Numbered from the stretch's first letter, positions 14,247 through 22,980 are shown. The stretch is DNA of 24,623 nt from an uncultured Chlorobiaceae bacterium (GCA_903917955.1 CAIXCO010000141.1:1-24623), one strand, 5' to 3'. Notes: a model not told the origin generated them from the sequence alone. Numbers and translations: made by a program.

Positions 14247-15656
14247 TTAGTAATAGTACTCCGGCGAGAGTTTGCTGGTGAAGCGGTTCATGGCGTAGTT
14301 GGCGAGCCAGACCCAGTTGAGCGGTTTGCCGGCCATGCGCTGCATGATGGAGCGCCCTTTGTAGACCTCTTTCTGGAGTTTTACAAAGTTTTCGAGCAGT
14401 CGTTCGCCGGTCATGTTGGTCGGCTCAAACATATAGTGGTAGGTGTCGTACTTGTCCCAGTCGAAGTGGCGGATACGAGGCTTCATCTCGTCGAAGTAGG
14501 GGGTTCCGGGGAAGGGGGTTACGAGTGAAAAGACCGGAAACTCGATCTTGTTTTTCATGATGAAGTCGTAGGTGAGCTGGAAGCTCTCTTCGGTGTCGTT
14601 GTCGAAGCCGAACATGAAGTATCCCTGGATGGCAATACCGTTTTTGTGCAGATTTCCCACAACCTGCTCGTAGTTGCCCAGACGGTTTGACCCTTTGTGC
14701 AGGGTTTTGAGGGTCTCGGGATTGAGCGATTCAAAGCCGATGCTGAGCAGGTCGCAGCCGGAGCGGCCGGCAAGTTCGGCAACTTCGGGTTTGTCGAGAA
14801 AGTTCATGGAGATATTGGCATTCCAGTGCACGCCGAGTTTGGCCATCTCTTCGAGCAGCGTCATGAAATATTTTGGACGGAAGCTGATGTTGTCGTCCAT
14901 GAAAGAAAAGTTAACATTTTTCTTTCCTGTCCGCTCTTGATGGTAGCGCATCTCATCGAGTACAAAATCAAGTTCGCGGTAGCGATAGTTTTTGCCGTAA
15001 ATGGTTGGTGTTGTGCAGAAGTTGCATCCTACCGGGCACCCTTTGGTGGCAAGAATCGGAATGCGGGAGCTATATTTTTTAGCGTTTTTCGATTGCAGCG
15101 CATGGCTGAAATCGGGGTGCTGCATCGTGCTCATGGGTTTGAGCTCCTTGGCGCGGTAGATGCTTTTCATCATTCCCTTCAGCACATCGGTGGCCAGTTC
15201 TGTCCAGATCGACTCAATTTCACCGTAGACCACGCTGGTGCAGTGCCCTGAAGCCTCATCGTGCAGCATGGTGGGATGGACACCACCGAGAATCACGGTT
15301 TTGCCCTGGGCGAGGGCGGCATCGCCAATACGGTAGGCTTTGGAGGCATTGAGCGTCCGTGAGGTGATGGCGATAACATCAAATCCTGAAAAATCTTCCG
15401 GTACCTTCTCTCCAAGCCGCTCATCAATAAAGGTGACGTCAAAAAGGGTGCCGACCATGGTAGCAACCATAATCAGGTTGAGCGGCATACTGACTGTACC
15501 GGAATCGACCATCATGCTGGTGTTGCTTACCGGCTGAATGAGCAGCCATTTTTTGCGAGACCGTTGCTCTGCAGCAAGCTGGCGAAGAAGCTCCTCTGAA
15601 ACATTGGAAGTGAGGTCAAGCGGTGAGACGGTAGTTTCTGATTGTATGAATGGCAT
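14247..15656 (-). CDS. Cobalamin-binding radical SAM protein, probable bacteriochlorophyllide methyltransferase (BchR/BchQ-like)
   Basis: The 469-residue protein has an N-terminal B12-binding Rossmann domain (about 37-165; LLIQPV at the start, VILGGVHPTML in the middle). A radical SAM barrel follows, with C207, C211 and C214 in GCPVGCNFC binding the 4Fe-4S cluster, then MDDNI and IGFESLNPETLKTLHKG motifs. This is the class B methylase architecture shared by BchE, BchQ, BchR and hopanoid methylases. In green sulfur bacteria BchQ and BchR add methyl groups at C-8(2) and C-12(1) of bacteriochlorophyll c/d/e. My recollection, unchecked, is that bchR lies near ispD in Chlorobium, which would favour BchR. 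The family call is firm and the substrate is inferred. It lies downstream of the thioesterase on the same strand. The far C-terminus is basic and aromatic-rich. Confidence 0.82.
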   Translation of the reverse strand: MPFIQSETTVSPLDLTSNVSEELLRQLAAEQRSRKKWLLIQPVSNTSMMVDSGTVSMPLNLIMVATMVGTLFDVTFIDERLGEKVPEDFSGFDVIAITSRTLNASKAYRIGDAALAQGKTVILGGVHPTMLHDEASGHCTSVVYGEIESIWTELATDVLKGMMKSIYRAKELKPMSTMQHPDFSHALQSKNAKKYSSRIPILATKGCPVGCNFCTTPTIYGKNYRYRELDFVLDEMRYHQERTGKKNVNFSFMDDNISFRPKYFMTLLEEMAKLGVHWNANISMNFLDKPEVAELAGRSGCDLLSIGFESLNPETLKTLHKGSNRLGNYEQVVGNLHKNGIAIQGYFMFGFDNDTEESFQLTYDFIMKNKIEFPVFSLVTPFPGTPYFDEMKPRIRHFDWDKYDTYHYMFEPTNMTGERLLENFVKLQKEVYKGRSIMQRMAGKPLNWVWLANYAMNRFTSKLSPEYYY

Positions 15657-15710
15657 ACGCTGAAATCTGCAATAAATGTGAAAAACTTCTGCGACGAATG
15701 AGTGAAGGTA

Positions 15711-15750
15711 TTAAAAAAACAGCAAACAAGAGCCCCGCTTTATTGGGGCT
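15711..15750 (-). terminator. Hairpin with downstream T-run after the thioesterase gene
   Basis: Read on the minus strand, AGCCCC pairs with GGGGCT across an 8-base loop (15731-15750), overlapping the thioesterase stop, and seven T residues follow at 15713-15719. The spacing of about 11 bases from stem to T-run is longer than ideal. It may partly separate the thioesterase from the radical SAM gene. Confidence 0.45.
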
Positions 15751-16192
15751 GTGGAGATTTTTTCAGCACAGCAACGGTAAAGCGGCTGATACAGGTCAGT
15801 TTACCCTCTTCATTTCGCACCCTGATATCCCATACCTGCGAGCTTTTTCCAAGATGCAGGGGAGTCGCAGTAGCGTAAACAAAACCGCTTCTGACCGGAC
15901 GGATATGGTTGGCATTGATCTCCTGGCCGACAATGTAAAAAAGGTCGCGGTCAACGCAATAGGAGGCAGCAATACTTCCGACGGTTTCGGCCAAAGCGAG
16001 TGAAGCTCCCCCATGAAGAATACCGATACGCTGGATGGTACGATGGTCGACGGGCATTTTTGCGGTCATGAAGTCCAGGCCAACTTCGGTCATTTCAATG
16101 CCGAGGTGACGGGCCATCTGGCCATCAATGATTTGTGTGGTGTTGATCTCTTCAGTGGTGACCGGAGCAAAAAAAACAGAGGATTGAGTCAT
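15740..16192 (-). CDS. Hotdog-fold acyl-CoA thioesterase, MenI/EntH (YdiI)-like
   Basis: The 150-residue protein is a complete single hotdog domain of the PaaI/YdiI type. The signature MPVDHRT-x-Q-x-x-G-I-LHGGAS-x-x-LAET (46-70) includes the catalytic-base candidate E69 and the HGG turn (60-62). The later GQEINANHIRPV and PLHLGKSSQVWDI segments are very like Escherichia coli YdiI/EntH. In that subgroup MenI hydrolyses 1,4-dihydroxy-2-naphthoyl-CoA in menaquinone synthesis. Green sulfur bacteria make menaquinone and chlorobiumquinone, so this role is attractive, but YdiI-type enzymes are promiscuous and the substrate is unproven. It lies just downstream of two tRNA genes on the same strand and may be read from their promoter. 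Confidence 0.82.
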   Translation of the reverse strand: MTQSSVFFAPVTTEEINTTQIIDGQMARHLGIEMTEVGLDFMTAKMPVDHRTIQRIGILHGGASLALAETVGSIAASYCVDRDLFYIVGQEINANHIRPVRSGFVYATATPLHLGKSSQVWDIRVRNEEGKLTCISRFTVAVLKKSPQPQ

Positions 16193-16239
16193 AATTCGGT
16201 CGCATCAAAAAGAGATTAAGATTGTCTCCACCGAAGCTG

Positions 16240-16312
16240 AGCGGGTGACGAGATTCGAACTCGCGACATTTTGCTTGGGAAGCAAACACTCTACCAACTG
16301 AGTTACACCCGC
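16240..16312 (-). tRNA. tRNA-Gly (anticodon CCC)
   Basis: The minus strand folds into a full cloverleaf: acceptor GCGGGTG/CACCCGC, D arm with AGTTGGTA, anticodon stem TTTGC/GCAAA with loop TTCCCAA, and T arm GCGAG-TTCGAAT-CTCGT. The anticodon CCC reads GGG. The discriminator is U73, as expected for bacterial tRNA-Gly. CCA is not encoded and must be added after transcription. Confidence 0.95.
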
Positions 16313-16319
16313 TTTACAG

Positions 16320-16396
16320 TGGTGGTGAGAGAGGGAGTTGAACCCTCGACCTCAGGGTTATGAATCCTGTGCTCTAACCAACTGAGCTACCTCACC
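16320..16396 (-). tRNA. tRNA-Met (anticodon CAT)
   Basis: The minus strand gives acceptor GGTGAGG/TCTCACC, a D arm, anticodon loop TTCATAA and T arm GAGGG-TTCAACT-CCCTC, with discriminator A73 and an encoded CCA. A fully paired acceptor end (G1-C72) indicates an elongator tRNA, not initiator. The closing pair of the anticodon stem (31-39) is A-C instead of A-T. A CAT anticodon could also be a lysidine-modified tRNA-Ile2, but the body looks like elongator Met. It lies seven bases before tRNA-Gly. Confidence 0.93.
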
Positions 16397-16412
16397 ATTT
16401 TTACCGGCTGAA

Positions 16413-16441
16413 AATATACTACAGGCGTCGGGAAAAAACAA
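16413..16441 (-). promoter_or_regulatory. Candidate promoter for the tRNA-Met/tRNA-Gly pair
   Basis: On the minus strand TTGTTT (complement of 16436-16441) and TATATT (complement of 16413-16418) are separated by exactly 17 bases. They lie 16 bases before the 5' end of tRNA-Met, which would put the transcription start a few bases ahead of the mature tRNA. Confidence 0.5.
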
Positions 16442-16478
16442 GCTGCAAAGATGTTTTATTTGTTCTTTTTTCGCAGTG

Positions 16479-17210
16479 TTACCTCCGTGCTGCAATCTGT
16501 CGGAATATCGCTTCGGCCACCGGAATATCCTCCGGTGTCGTAATTTTGATGTTGTGATAGCCGGTTTCAAAAATTTTTACCGGCTGCTGCGGAAAAAAAC
16601 GCTCTACCAGTGCGGCGTCATCGGTTGCATACCACCCCTCAAGTTCAGCCTGCTCGTGCGCCTGAATCAGCAGGCCGCTTCGAAAGCCCTGGGGCGTCTG
16701 TACCTGAAGAAGTTTACTGCGATCAAGGGTTTTACCAAAAAACTCAGGATTTTCGCCGATAAACTTTATGGTATCCTTTGGGCGGTTTGCCGGTACACAG
16801 GCTCCGTAGAGCAGCGCAAGGCGCGAAATTTCATCAATCTCTTCAGGGGTGATGAAGGGACGGGCACCGTCATGGACCAGAATGGCCTCCGCTACACGGC
16901 CAGTCATGTGCCTCTCCTCTTCAAGAGCCTTGATGCAGTTATACACGGAGTTCTGCCGCTCTGCTCCCCCCTCGATAATGGCTTTCAGCTTGCTGATGCC
17001 GGATGCGGCAGCAAGCTCCTCAAGTATTGCCCTGTTCTCCAGCCTTGTGGCAATATAGATGGCCTCAACGGAGGAGGCCATCTGAAATGCTTTCAAAGTA
17101 TGATGGATAACCGGAAACCCGCCGACTTCGAGCAACTGCTTGCTCTCTCCACGCTTGAGTTGCATCCGTTTTCCGATACCGCTCGCGGCTATAATGGCTA
17201 TTGCGTGCAT
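16479..17210 (-). CDS. ispD: 2-C-methyl-D-erythritol 4-phosphate cytidylyltransferase
   Basis: IspD transfers CMP from CTP to methylerythritol phosphate, the third step of the MEP isoprenoid pathway that supplies carotenoids, quinone tails and bacteriochlorophyll esters. The 243-residue length is usual. Family motifs are all present: the nucleotide-binding loop AASGIGKRM near residues 9-17, GGAERQNSV, VHDGARPF, the TPQGF segment, TDDA, and NIKITTPED near the C-terminus. The loop has Ser-Gly-Ile where many homologues have Gly-x-Gly. It follows queA with a 27-base gap on the same strand, suggesting one transcript. The tRNA pair downstream appears to have its own promoter. Confidence 0.95.
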   Translation of the reverse strand: MHAIAIIAASGIGKRMQLKRGESKQLLEVGGFPVIHHTLKAFQMASSVEAIYIATRLENRAILEELAAASGISKLKAIIEGGAERQNSVYNCIKALEEERHMTGRVAEAILVHDGARPFITPEEIDEISRLALLYGACVPANRPKDTIKFIGENPEFFGKTLDRSKLLQVQTPQGFRSGLLIQAHEQAELEGWYATDDAALVERFFPQQPVKIFETGYHNIKITTPEDIPVAEAIFRQIAARR

Positions 17211-17237
17211 AAGGGGCTCAATTGCTCATCAAGTAGG

Positions 17238-18278
17238 TTAATGAATAAACATGGCATCTCCGTAGGCCAGAAACTGGTAATCCTCCTTGAGTGCACTTTT
17301 GTAGGCCTCCATAAGCAACCGGTGTTCGGCAAAAGCACTGACGGTCATCAGCAGTGTGGTTTCAGGCTGCTGGAAGTTGGTCAAAAGGGCATCGACCACC
17401 TTGAACTGATAGGGGGGATAGATGAATTTATCGGTCCAGCCACGTCCAAATTTTATCTTTCCATCGACCGTAGCATTGGCCTCAAGCACTCTGCACGTTG
17501 TTGTTCCTACAGCAACGATCCGTCCAGTCTTGTTGACCTTGGTTTCATTGATCTCCATGGCTGTCTGGTAGGGAATATTGAAATATTCCGAATCCATCTT
17601 GTGCTTGGAAACATCTTCAACCTCAATGGCGTTGAAGGTGCTCAGGCTTGGGTGGAGGGTGATGGGGAGAATCTTTACCCCGATTTTTTTGATTTTCTCC
17701 AGGATCGGCATGGTGAAATGCAATCCAGCCATAGGGGCAACCACGGCTCCGGTTTCGGAGGCGTAGACCGTCTGGTAGTCCTCCCTGTCCGATTCACGAG
17801 GTGTGCGGGTGAAATAGGGGGGCAGGGGAATGCTGCCAATTCTGTCGACAAGGCTGAAAACGTCAATATCCGGATTGAGGAACCTGATGGTTCTGCCCCG
17901 GGAGGTGGTGTTGTCGACAACTTCAGCAACCACATCCTCGTCAAAGTAAATTTTGTTGCCGACCCTTACCTTGCGGGCTGGATCAACCAGAACATCCCAC
18001 AATCCAGCCTCTCTGTTGAGCACCCTGAGCAGGAAAACCTCGATTTTTGCATCGGTCTTCTCTTTCTGACCGAAAATTTTGGCAGGGAAAACCTTGCTGT
18101 TGTTCAAGACGAGCAGATCACCTTTTTTGAAATAGGAGGAGATATCTTCGAAGTGTTTATGTTCGATATCTTTTTTTCGCCGGTTCAGCACCATCATTTT
18201 GCACTTTTCTCTGGGCGAAGAGGGCTCATCAGCAATTTTTGTTTTAGGCAGGGTATAACGAAAGTTTGAAAGGCGCAT
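17238..18278 (-). CDS. queA: S-adenosylmethionine:tRNA ribosyltransferase-isomerase
   Basis: QueA transfers and isomerises the ribose of SAM onto 7-aminomethyl-7-deazaguanine in tRNA, making epoxyqueuosine at the wobble base. The 346-residue length is normal. Conserved blocks include GDLLVLNNSKVFPAKIFG, IPLPPYFTR, YQTVYASETGAVVAPMAGLHF, SKHKMDSEYF, IVAVGTTTCRVLEA, YPPYQFKVVDALLTNF and a C-terminal FLAYGDAMFI. One block departs from the pattern: the usual TLHVGxGTF reads TLHPSLSTF. The rest is well conserved, so I keep the QueA call, but altered substrate handling is possible. It is followed by ispD. Confidence 0.92.
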   Translation of the reverse strand: MRLSNFRYTLPKTKIADEPSSPREKCKMMVLNRRKKDIEHKHFEDISSYFKKGDLLVLNNSKVFPAKIFGQKEKTDAKIEVFLLRVLNREAGLWDVLVDPARKVRVGNKIYFDEDVVAEVVDNTTSRGRTIRFLNPDIDVFSLVDRIGSIPLPPYFTRTPRESDREDYQTVYASETGAVVAPMAGLHFTMPILEKIKKIGVKILPITLHPSLSTFNAIEVEDVSKHKMDSEYFNIPYQTAMEINETKVNKTGRIVAVGTTTCRVLEANATVDGKIKFGRGWTDKFIYPPYQFKVVDALLTNFQQPETTLLMTVSAFAEHRLLMEAYKSALKEDYQFLAYGDAMFIH

Positions 18279-18344
18279 GGGATCTTCAATAGGTCAACAA
18301 AAGGTCAAAAAAACACTACAACTCAATCTCACAATATAAAGCAG

Positions 18345-18367
18345 AAAGCTGGCTTGACGCCAGCCTT
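18345..18367 (-). terminator. Terminator hairpin after the HAD/GH65 gene
   Basis: GCTGGC and GCCAGC (18348-18353, 18359-18364) form a 6-bp GC stem with a 5-base loop. A G-U and two A-T pairs extend it to nine. On the minus strand it sits 23 bases after the HAD/GH65 stop and is followed by a T-rich tail; on the plus strand it is followed by a stronger T8 run. It separates that gene from queA. Confidence 0.65.
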
Positions 18368-18389
18368 CATGCTTTTTTTTATACTTTTT

Positions 18390-21300
18390 TTATACCGAGG
18401 CAGAGTGGTAAGCAACTCCTTTCTTCAGGGTGATATGCTGTCCGGCAACACATGCAGGTGCATCATTTTCTTCAGCTTCGATAAGGGTAACTGTGACATC
18501 GTTTTGCGCAATGGTCACGGCATAACGGTTCTTTCTGAAACAGACGCTCAGCGAAAGTTTTTTCCATTGTGCCGGGAGGTTCGGATGCACATTGATTTTT
18601 TCGTTGTAGAAGGAGATACCTGCAAAATAACGGATCACCGTATCAAGCGTCCCTGCCATCACGCCGCAATGGATGCCCTCCTGGGTGGTGCCGCCCTGGG
18701 TATCCTGAATATCACTTTTGAGTGCCTCTGAAAACCATTTCCACGCCATCTCCTGACCATCATGCAGATAGCTTGAGATGATGCTGTGAACCACCTTGCT
18801 CAAGGTTGAGCCGTGACTTGTCCGTGGTTCATAATAGGAGTAATTGTTTCTGACAAGGGTCAGGGCGTCAGGCACCTTGTATCCGTTTCTTGCCAGCAGT
18901 TCTGCCACCTCTCCGGGAGAGAGGGTATAGAAGGTCATCAACACATCAGGCTGTTTGGCAACCTTGTACAAATCAGGCGAATCGCCTTCAGCTTTCAGTA
19001 TCCTGTCCATACGGTGAATATTTCCATATCGGGTACGGTAGTGAGGCCAGTCAAGCTCCTTCAGGCTGTTGTAACCGTCAAATTGCTCCAGCACACCTTG
19101 CTCGTCAATCAGAATATTCAAATGGCTGCTGATTTCACGCCACAGTTCAGGCTCATTACTCTCAAGCTTAATCTTCGCAGCGAGTGCTTCAAAGAGGGCC
19201 GGATCCATTCTCTTGCCAATTTCAGCGGCCTTGTCGAAGAGCCAGATCGCCATGATGTTGGTGTAGGCGTTGTCTTTCAGCCCCTCCTTGCCGCTTTCGG
19301 GCAGCGCTTCATGAAATTCATCAGGGCCCATCACACCTTCGATATGGTATTTGCCGTTCTCGGGTTCATACGTGGCAATTGATGCCCAGAAGCGTGCGAT
19401 TTCAAACATTAGCTCCGCACCGAACTCATTGAGGAACCCGGTATCGTCGGTGTCGTAGATGTAACGCCAGACGTTATAGAAGACTGCTATTGATACGTGT
19501 CGTTGCAAGGAACTGAGATCAGGGCCCCAGGCGCCGCTTTTAGGATTGAAATGGATGACCTGTGTATCTTCGCGGCCATCATCGGCAGTCTGCCACGGGT
19601 ACATTGCCCCTTTGTAGCCATTGTCACGCGCATACTCCCTTGCTGCATCCAGCCGGTGGTAGCGGTACATGAGCAGCGCCTTCGAAATTTCAGGGAAGTG
19701 GCGGTTGAAAAAGGGGAGAATAAAAATTTCGTCCCAGAAAATATGGCCACGGTATGCCTCACCGTTCAGACCACGGGCTGGCATTCCGGCATCAATGGAT
19801 GGATTGTGAGGCGAAGCGGTGCACATCATGTGGAAGGTGTGCAGGCGGAGCAGTTTCTGGCTGTAACGGTCGCCTTCAATGACCAGATCGGCTTTTTTCC
19901 AGATTTTATCCCAGGCATCGTTATGTGCCTTGAAGAGCGAATCAAAAGAGTCCTCGCTTTGCAGTGAAAGCCGGGCAGCTTTCAGCGGATCGGTACCCTT
20001 TGCGTCAAGAGAGGTATGAATCGAGGCCAGTTTTTCAATGGTGCACCCTTTGTTCGGATTAAGTGAGAGCTTGAAAAACTCGGCGATATAACGGTCGTTG
20101 CTCAACGTTGAACTTTCTACAACGGCTGGCTTGCCGTGGCATAAAATCCTTGTTTTGGTGCCGGTCACAATATCGTAATGCGATACATTGGTACGCACAT
20201 GAAGCAGCATTACTCCATCTTCCGAGAGACCCTCCACCGCTTCCAGATGATCGCTTGTAAGCTCGTTGTAACGGGCAACATTCTTGTTCTGCACCCTGCC
20301 GTCAATTCCTGAACGGAACTCAACTTCAGCACTGTAATTGACCGGCTTCAGTGTGAACTTCAGCGCACAGCGATGCGGGTCATCCATGCTTGCAAACCGG
20401 CGACTGCTGATGCTTGTTATTCTTCCCAGGTTGTCCTGGATGACGAGATCCCGCTCCATGAGGCCGTTGCGCAAGCTCATGTTCTGGCGATAACTCAGTA
20501 TTTTTTGCCCAAGCGGCTCAATGAACTCTCCGCCCCCAATCCTGAACTCGACGGGCAGCCAGTTCGGAGTATTGACAAAATCATTGTTGAAAACGATCTG
20601 GCCATGTACCTCCGAGGGTACCCGGTTGAAAACCCCTGCAATATAGGTGCCGGGATAGTGGTGGTTGGAACAGGAGGAGCTTTCATAAGCACCCCTTATA
20701 CCGAGGTAGCCATTGCCGCATGAGGTCAGGGTTTCGCGCAGCTTTTCATCTTTGGGAGAATAATCGGTATAGGTGAGGTTCCACCCTTCAAACTCAAGCC
20801 CTTTGCTGAACCATTGTTCGATCTCTGTAACTGTGATTTCGCCAAGGTCACCGACAACAATATCAGCGCCATGCTCCTTCAGTTTCGATCCTTCGATGTC
20901 ACGGGCAATACCGAGCACCAGTCCAAAATTACCCCGCGAGCCAGCCTGAACACCAGAGATAGCATCCTCGACAACAACACATTCATGCGGTTCCAGGTCG
21001 AGGTTTTTGGCCGCCATGATGAAAATATCAGGATTTGGTTTTCCCTTCAGGCCAAGATCTATGGAGACTTCGCCATCAACACGGGTCTCAAAGAGATGTT
21101 CAAGTTTGGCAAGCTTCAAAATGAGCTGGCAGTTGCAGCTTGATGAGGCGATACCGATTCTTATCCCTTTTGATATGAGTACCTGGATCAGCTCAACCGA
21201 TGAGGTATAGACCTCCGGCCCCTCCTTGATAAGGATTTCGGTAAAGAGGTTGTTTTTACGGTTGCCCAAGCCACAAATCGTATTCCTTTCCGGATCATCG

Positions 21301-21554
21301 TCCATTTCGCCAAAAGGAAGTTCAATATCACGAGAGGCAAGAAAGCTTTTAACGCCCTCCATTCGAGGCTTGCCATCCACATATTTGTGATAGTCGTGGG
21401 CCGGATCAAAAGGGAAGTAGGTGTCGTTGTTTAACTCTGCATAATTTTTCAGGAAGTAGTTAAACATTGACTCCCATGCAAGACTGTGCACTTTTGCCGT
21501 GCCAGTGATAACTCCGTCAAGATCGAAAATTGCGCCTTTAAAAATATTGCTCAT
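18390..21554 (-). CDS. Beta-phosphoglucomutase-like HAD domain fused to GH65 disaccharide phosphorylase
   Basis: From the ATG at 21554 the protein has 1054 residues. The HAD domain (1-255) has the nucleophile pair D11/D13 (FDLDGVI), the SSS motif in IASSSCN, GKPNPDIF and VVEDAISGVQAG, as in beta-phosphoglucomutase. The GH65 part follows: a beta-sandwich (about 265-560), an (alpha/alpha)6 barrel with catalytic acid E746 in GPDEFHE, and the phosphate-binding HGSTLS (914-919). Such enzymes cleave trehalose, maltose or kojibiose with phosphate to beta-glucose 1-phosphate, which the HAD part would turn into glucose 6-phosphate. The same fusion order occurs in actinobacterial proteins. An ATG at 21611 would add 19 residues and overlap the upstream HAD gene, so I prefer 21554. 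The usual Asp after GVI-x (TDTA) is Gly here. The substrate is not certain. Confidence 0.88.
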   Translation of the reverse strand: MSNIFKGAIFDLDGVITGTAKVHSLAWESMFNYFLKNYAELNNDTYFPFDPAHDYHKYVDGKPRMEGVKSFLASRDIELPFGEMDDDPERNTICGLGNRKNNLFTEILIKEGPEVYTSSVELIQVLISKGIRIGIASSSCNCQLILKLAKLEHLFETRVDGEVSIDLGLKGKPNPDIFIMAAKNLDLEPHECVVVEDAISGVQAGSRGNFGLVLGIARDIEGSKLKEHGADIVVGDLGEITVTEIEQWFSKGLEFEGWNLTYTDYSPKDEKLRETLTSCGNGYLGIRGAYESSSCSNHHYPGTYIAGVFNRVPSEVHGQIVFNNDFVNTPNWLPVEFRIGGGEFIEPLGQKILSYRQNMSLRNGLMERDLVIQDNLGRITSISSRRFASMDDPHRCALKFTLKPVNYSAEVEFRSGIDGRVQNKNVARYNELTSDHLEAVEGLSEDGVMLLHVRTNVSHYDIVTGTKTRILCHGKPAVVESSTLSNDRYIAEFFKLSLNPNKGCTIEKLASIHTSLDAKGTDPLKAARLSLQSEDSFDSLFKAHNDAWDKIWKKADLVIEGDRYSQKLLRLHTFHMMCTASPHNPSIDAGMPARGLNGEAYRGHIFWDEIFILPFFNRHFPEISKALLMYRYHRLDAAREYARDNGYKGAMYPWQTADDGREDTQVIHFNPKSGAWGPDLSSLQRHVSIAVFYNVWRYIYDTDDTGFLNEFGAELMFEIARFWASIATYEPENGKYHIEGVMGPDEFHEALPESGKEGLKDNAYTNIMAIWLFDKAAEIGKRMDPALFEALAAKIKLESNEPELWREISSHLNILIDEQGVLEQFDGYNSLKELDWPHYRTRYGNIHRMDRILKAEGDSPDLYKVAKQPDVLMTFYTLSPGEVAELLARNGYKVPDALTLVRNNYSYYEPRTSHGSTLSKVVHSIISSYLHDGQEMAWKWFSEALKSDIQDTQGGTTQEGIHCGVMAGTLDTVIRYFAGISFYNEKINVHPNLPAQWKKLSLSVCFRKNRYAVTIAQNDVTVTLIEAEENDAPACVAGQHITLKKGVAYHSASV

Positions 21555-21591
21555 ACCAGTAGTTAAAAGATTATCATAAAGCAAATCGTTT

Positions 21592-22854
21592 TTACAGGGA
21601 AAGCAGACCAAGAATGGTCAGAAGAATGTCGGGATAGGGTACCGTATAGCTGTTTGGGCAGATCTCTTCGATTTGCTTTTTCAGCGTATCATCCTTTGTA
21701 ACAAAAATCGTCCAGACATCGTCAAACATTTCCATCGCTTTTTTCAGCATTGGAATGTCTGAAGGGGTATCGCCACACACAAGGGCTGAACCCCGCGTAG
21801 CGCACAGGCCAAGCTTGCTGCAGATAAAAGAGAGTCCGTCACCTTTGTCAAAATCCTTGATTGGTGCTTCGCCCGAAGCCACATCGATGGTCAAAATGAT
21901 CTCAATGTCGAGGCCGGTGTCTTCAATTCTGAAATTTCGGCCACTCGGGTCTATCTCCCTGACAATCCCTTTTACCTTTTCAAGAAAAGCGCACGACTCA
22001 TCATCCTTGATGGAGTGGCTGATATCCTGTCGGGCAACTGTGGTCTGGCCAAACTTGATTTGCAGGGCTGAACCGATAAAGTTGAATTTCTCAAAATCCT
22101 GTTCCTGGAGCAATACCACCATACGCTCGTTCAAAAGGTGGATTAGTTGCTGCTTTTTTTCTTCTATGGGGAAGCTGTTAAACTCACCATTGAGATCAAT
22201 AAACTCTCTTCCCTTTGATCCTGCATAAATAAACGTGTTGTCCGGGTTGATTGAAACATTCAGAATACCAAAATCTTTCAGTGGGGCGGAGGTAATGAAA
22301 ATAGGTTTGTCGCAGCGGTTCTTGGCAAAGCGAGTGAGAAAGACCGAGTTGTAGATGGGCTGTACCGATGAGCGGTATCGTCCGCAGTAGTTGTTGGTCG
22401 TTCCATCGCGATCGGTGATAAAGGCGTCAAAGTGTTTTCCTTTCAGCAGGGAAAATCCTTCATTGACATACGTACGGAAATCGGGAATAAATTTTGCGAG
22501 GTATTCGATAAACTTGTCTTCACCATGTTCCAGATAGTAGATGTCTTTCTGAAGCTCCCTGATTTCGTAGGTCAGATCGACATGAATCTGTTTTAACCCG
22601 TCAAGCCGCAGAAGCCGGTGCCCTGTATCGTCATCAATGTAGATGGTTTCAAGCGAGTAGAGTGCGTTTTTCAGTGACTCCACACATGTCTGCCCCACAA
22701 CACGCTGCTTGATGATGTTATTGACGACTGGTGCACGCAATTCGCGGGTCTCAGCCTTGAGCTGGTAGAGCTCTTTCAAGGTGCGGATATCCTGTAATGA
22801 GATTGACGTGGAAGAGGTGCTCAACCGACACTCTGTAAGAATACTCTCGTGCAT
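21592..22854 (-). CDS. HAD-superfamily sugar phosphatase, trehalose-6-phosphate phosphatase-like, with N-terminal helical domain
   Basis: The 420-residue protein has a HAD core beginning at about 142: motif I TDRDGT (D148, D150), motif II FITSAP, a motif III lysine in KGDGLSFIC, and motif IV GDTPSD (D362, D366). This pattern, with a C2-type cap between motifs II and III, resembles trehalose-6-phosphate and sucrose-phosphate phosphatases. The first 140 residues are predicted helical (ELYQLKAETREL, LTYEIRELQKDIYYLEH) and are not part of a standard OtsB; I do not recognise that domain. It precedes the HAD/GH65 fusion by 37 bases on the same strand, which ties it to trehalose or related disaccharide metabolism. 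No otsA-like synthase is in the window. Confidence 0.75.
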   Translation of the reverse strand: MHESILTECRLSTSSTSISLQDIRTLKELYQLKAETRELRAPVVNNIIKQRVVGQTCVESLKNALYSLETIYIDDDTGHRLLRLDGLKQIHVDLTYEIRELQKDIYYLEHGEDKFIEYLAKFIPDFRTYVNEGFSLLKGKHFDAFITDRDGTTNNYCGRYRSSVQPIYNSVFLTRFAKNRCDKPIFITSAPLKDFGILNVSINPDNTFIYAGSKGREFIDLNGEFNSFPIEEKKQQLIHLLNERMVVLLQEQDFEKFNFIGSALQIKFGQTTVARQDISHSIKDDESCAFLEKVKGIVREIDPSGRNFRIEDTGLDIEIILTIDVASGEAPIKDFDKGDGLSFICSKLGLCATRGSALVCGDTPSDIPMLKKAMEMFDDVWTIFVTKDDTLKKQIEEICPNSYTVPYPDILLTILGLLSL

Positions 22855-22980
22855 GGGTTACCGGTAAGGGTGTGATGGTGGAGTAATACGTTCTCCAATT
22901 TAATCAAAATCTTTCAGAATCCCTTACCAAAATTTCATTAAAAACAAAATCGGCATAAAATAAACGGCTTCAGGTTCGAT

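Noticed and set aside
16476..18269. A 597-codon plus-strand frame opposite ispD and queA.
   Set aside because: It is antisense to two well-recognised genes, crosses their boundary, and its translation has no family features. It is a coding-strand shadow.
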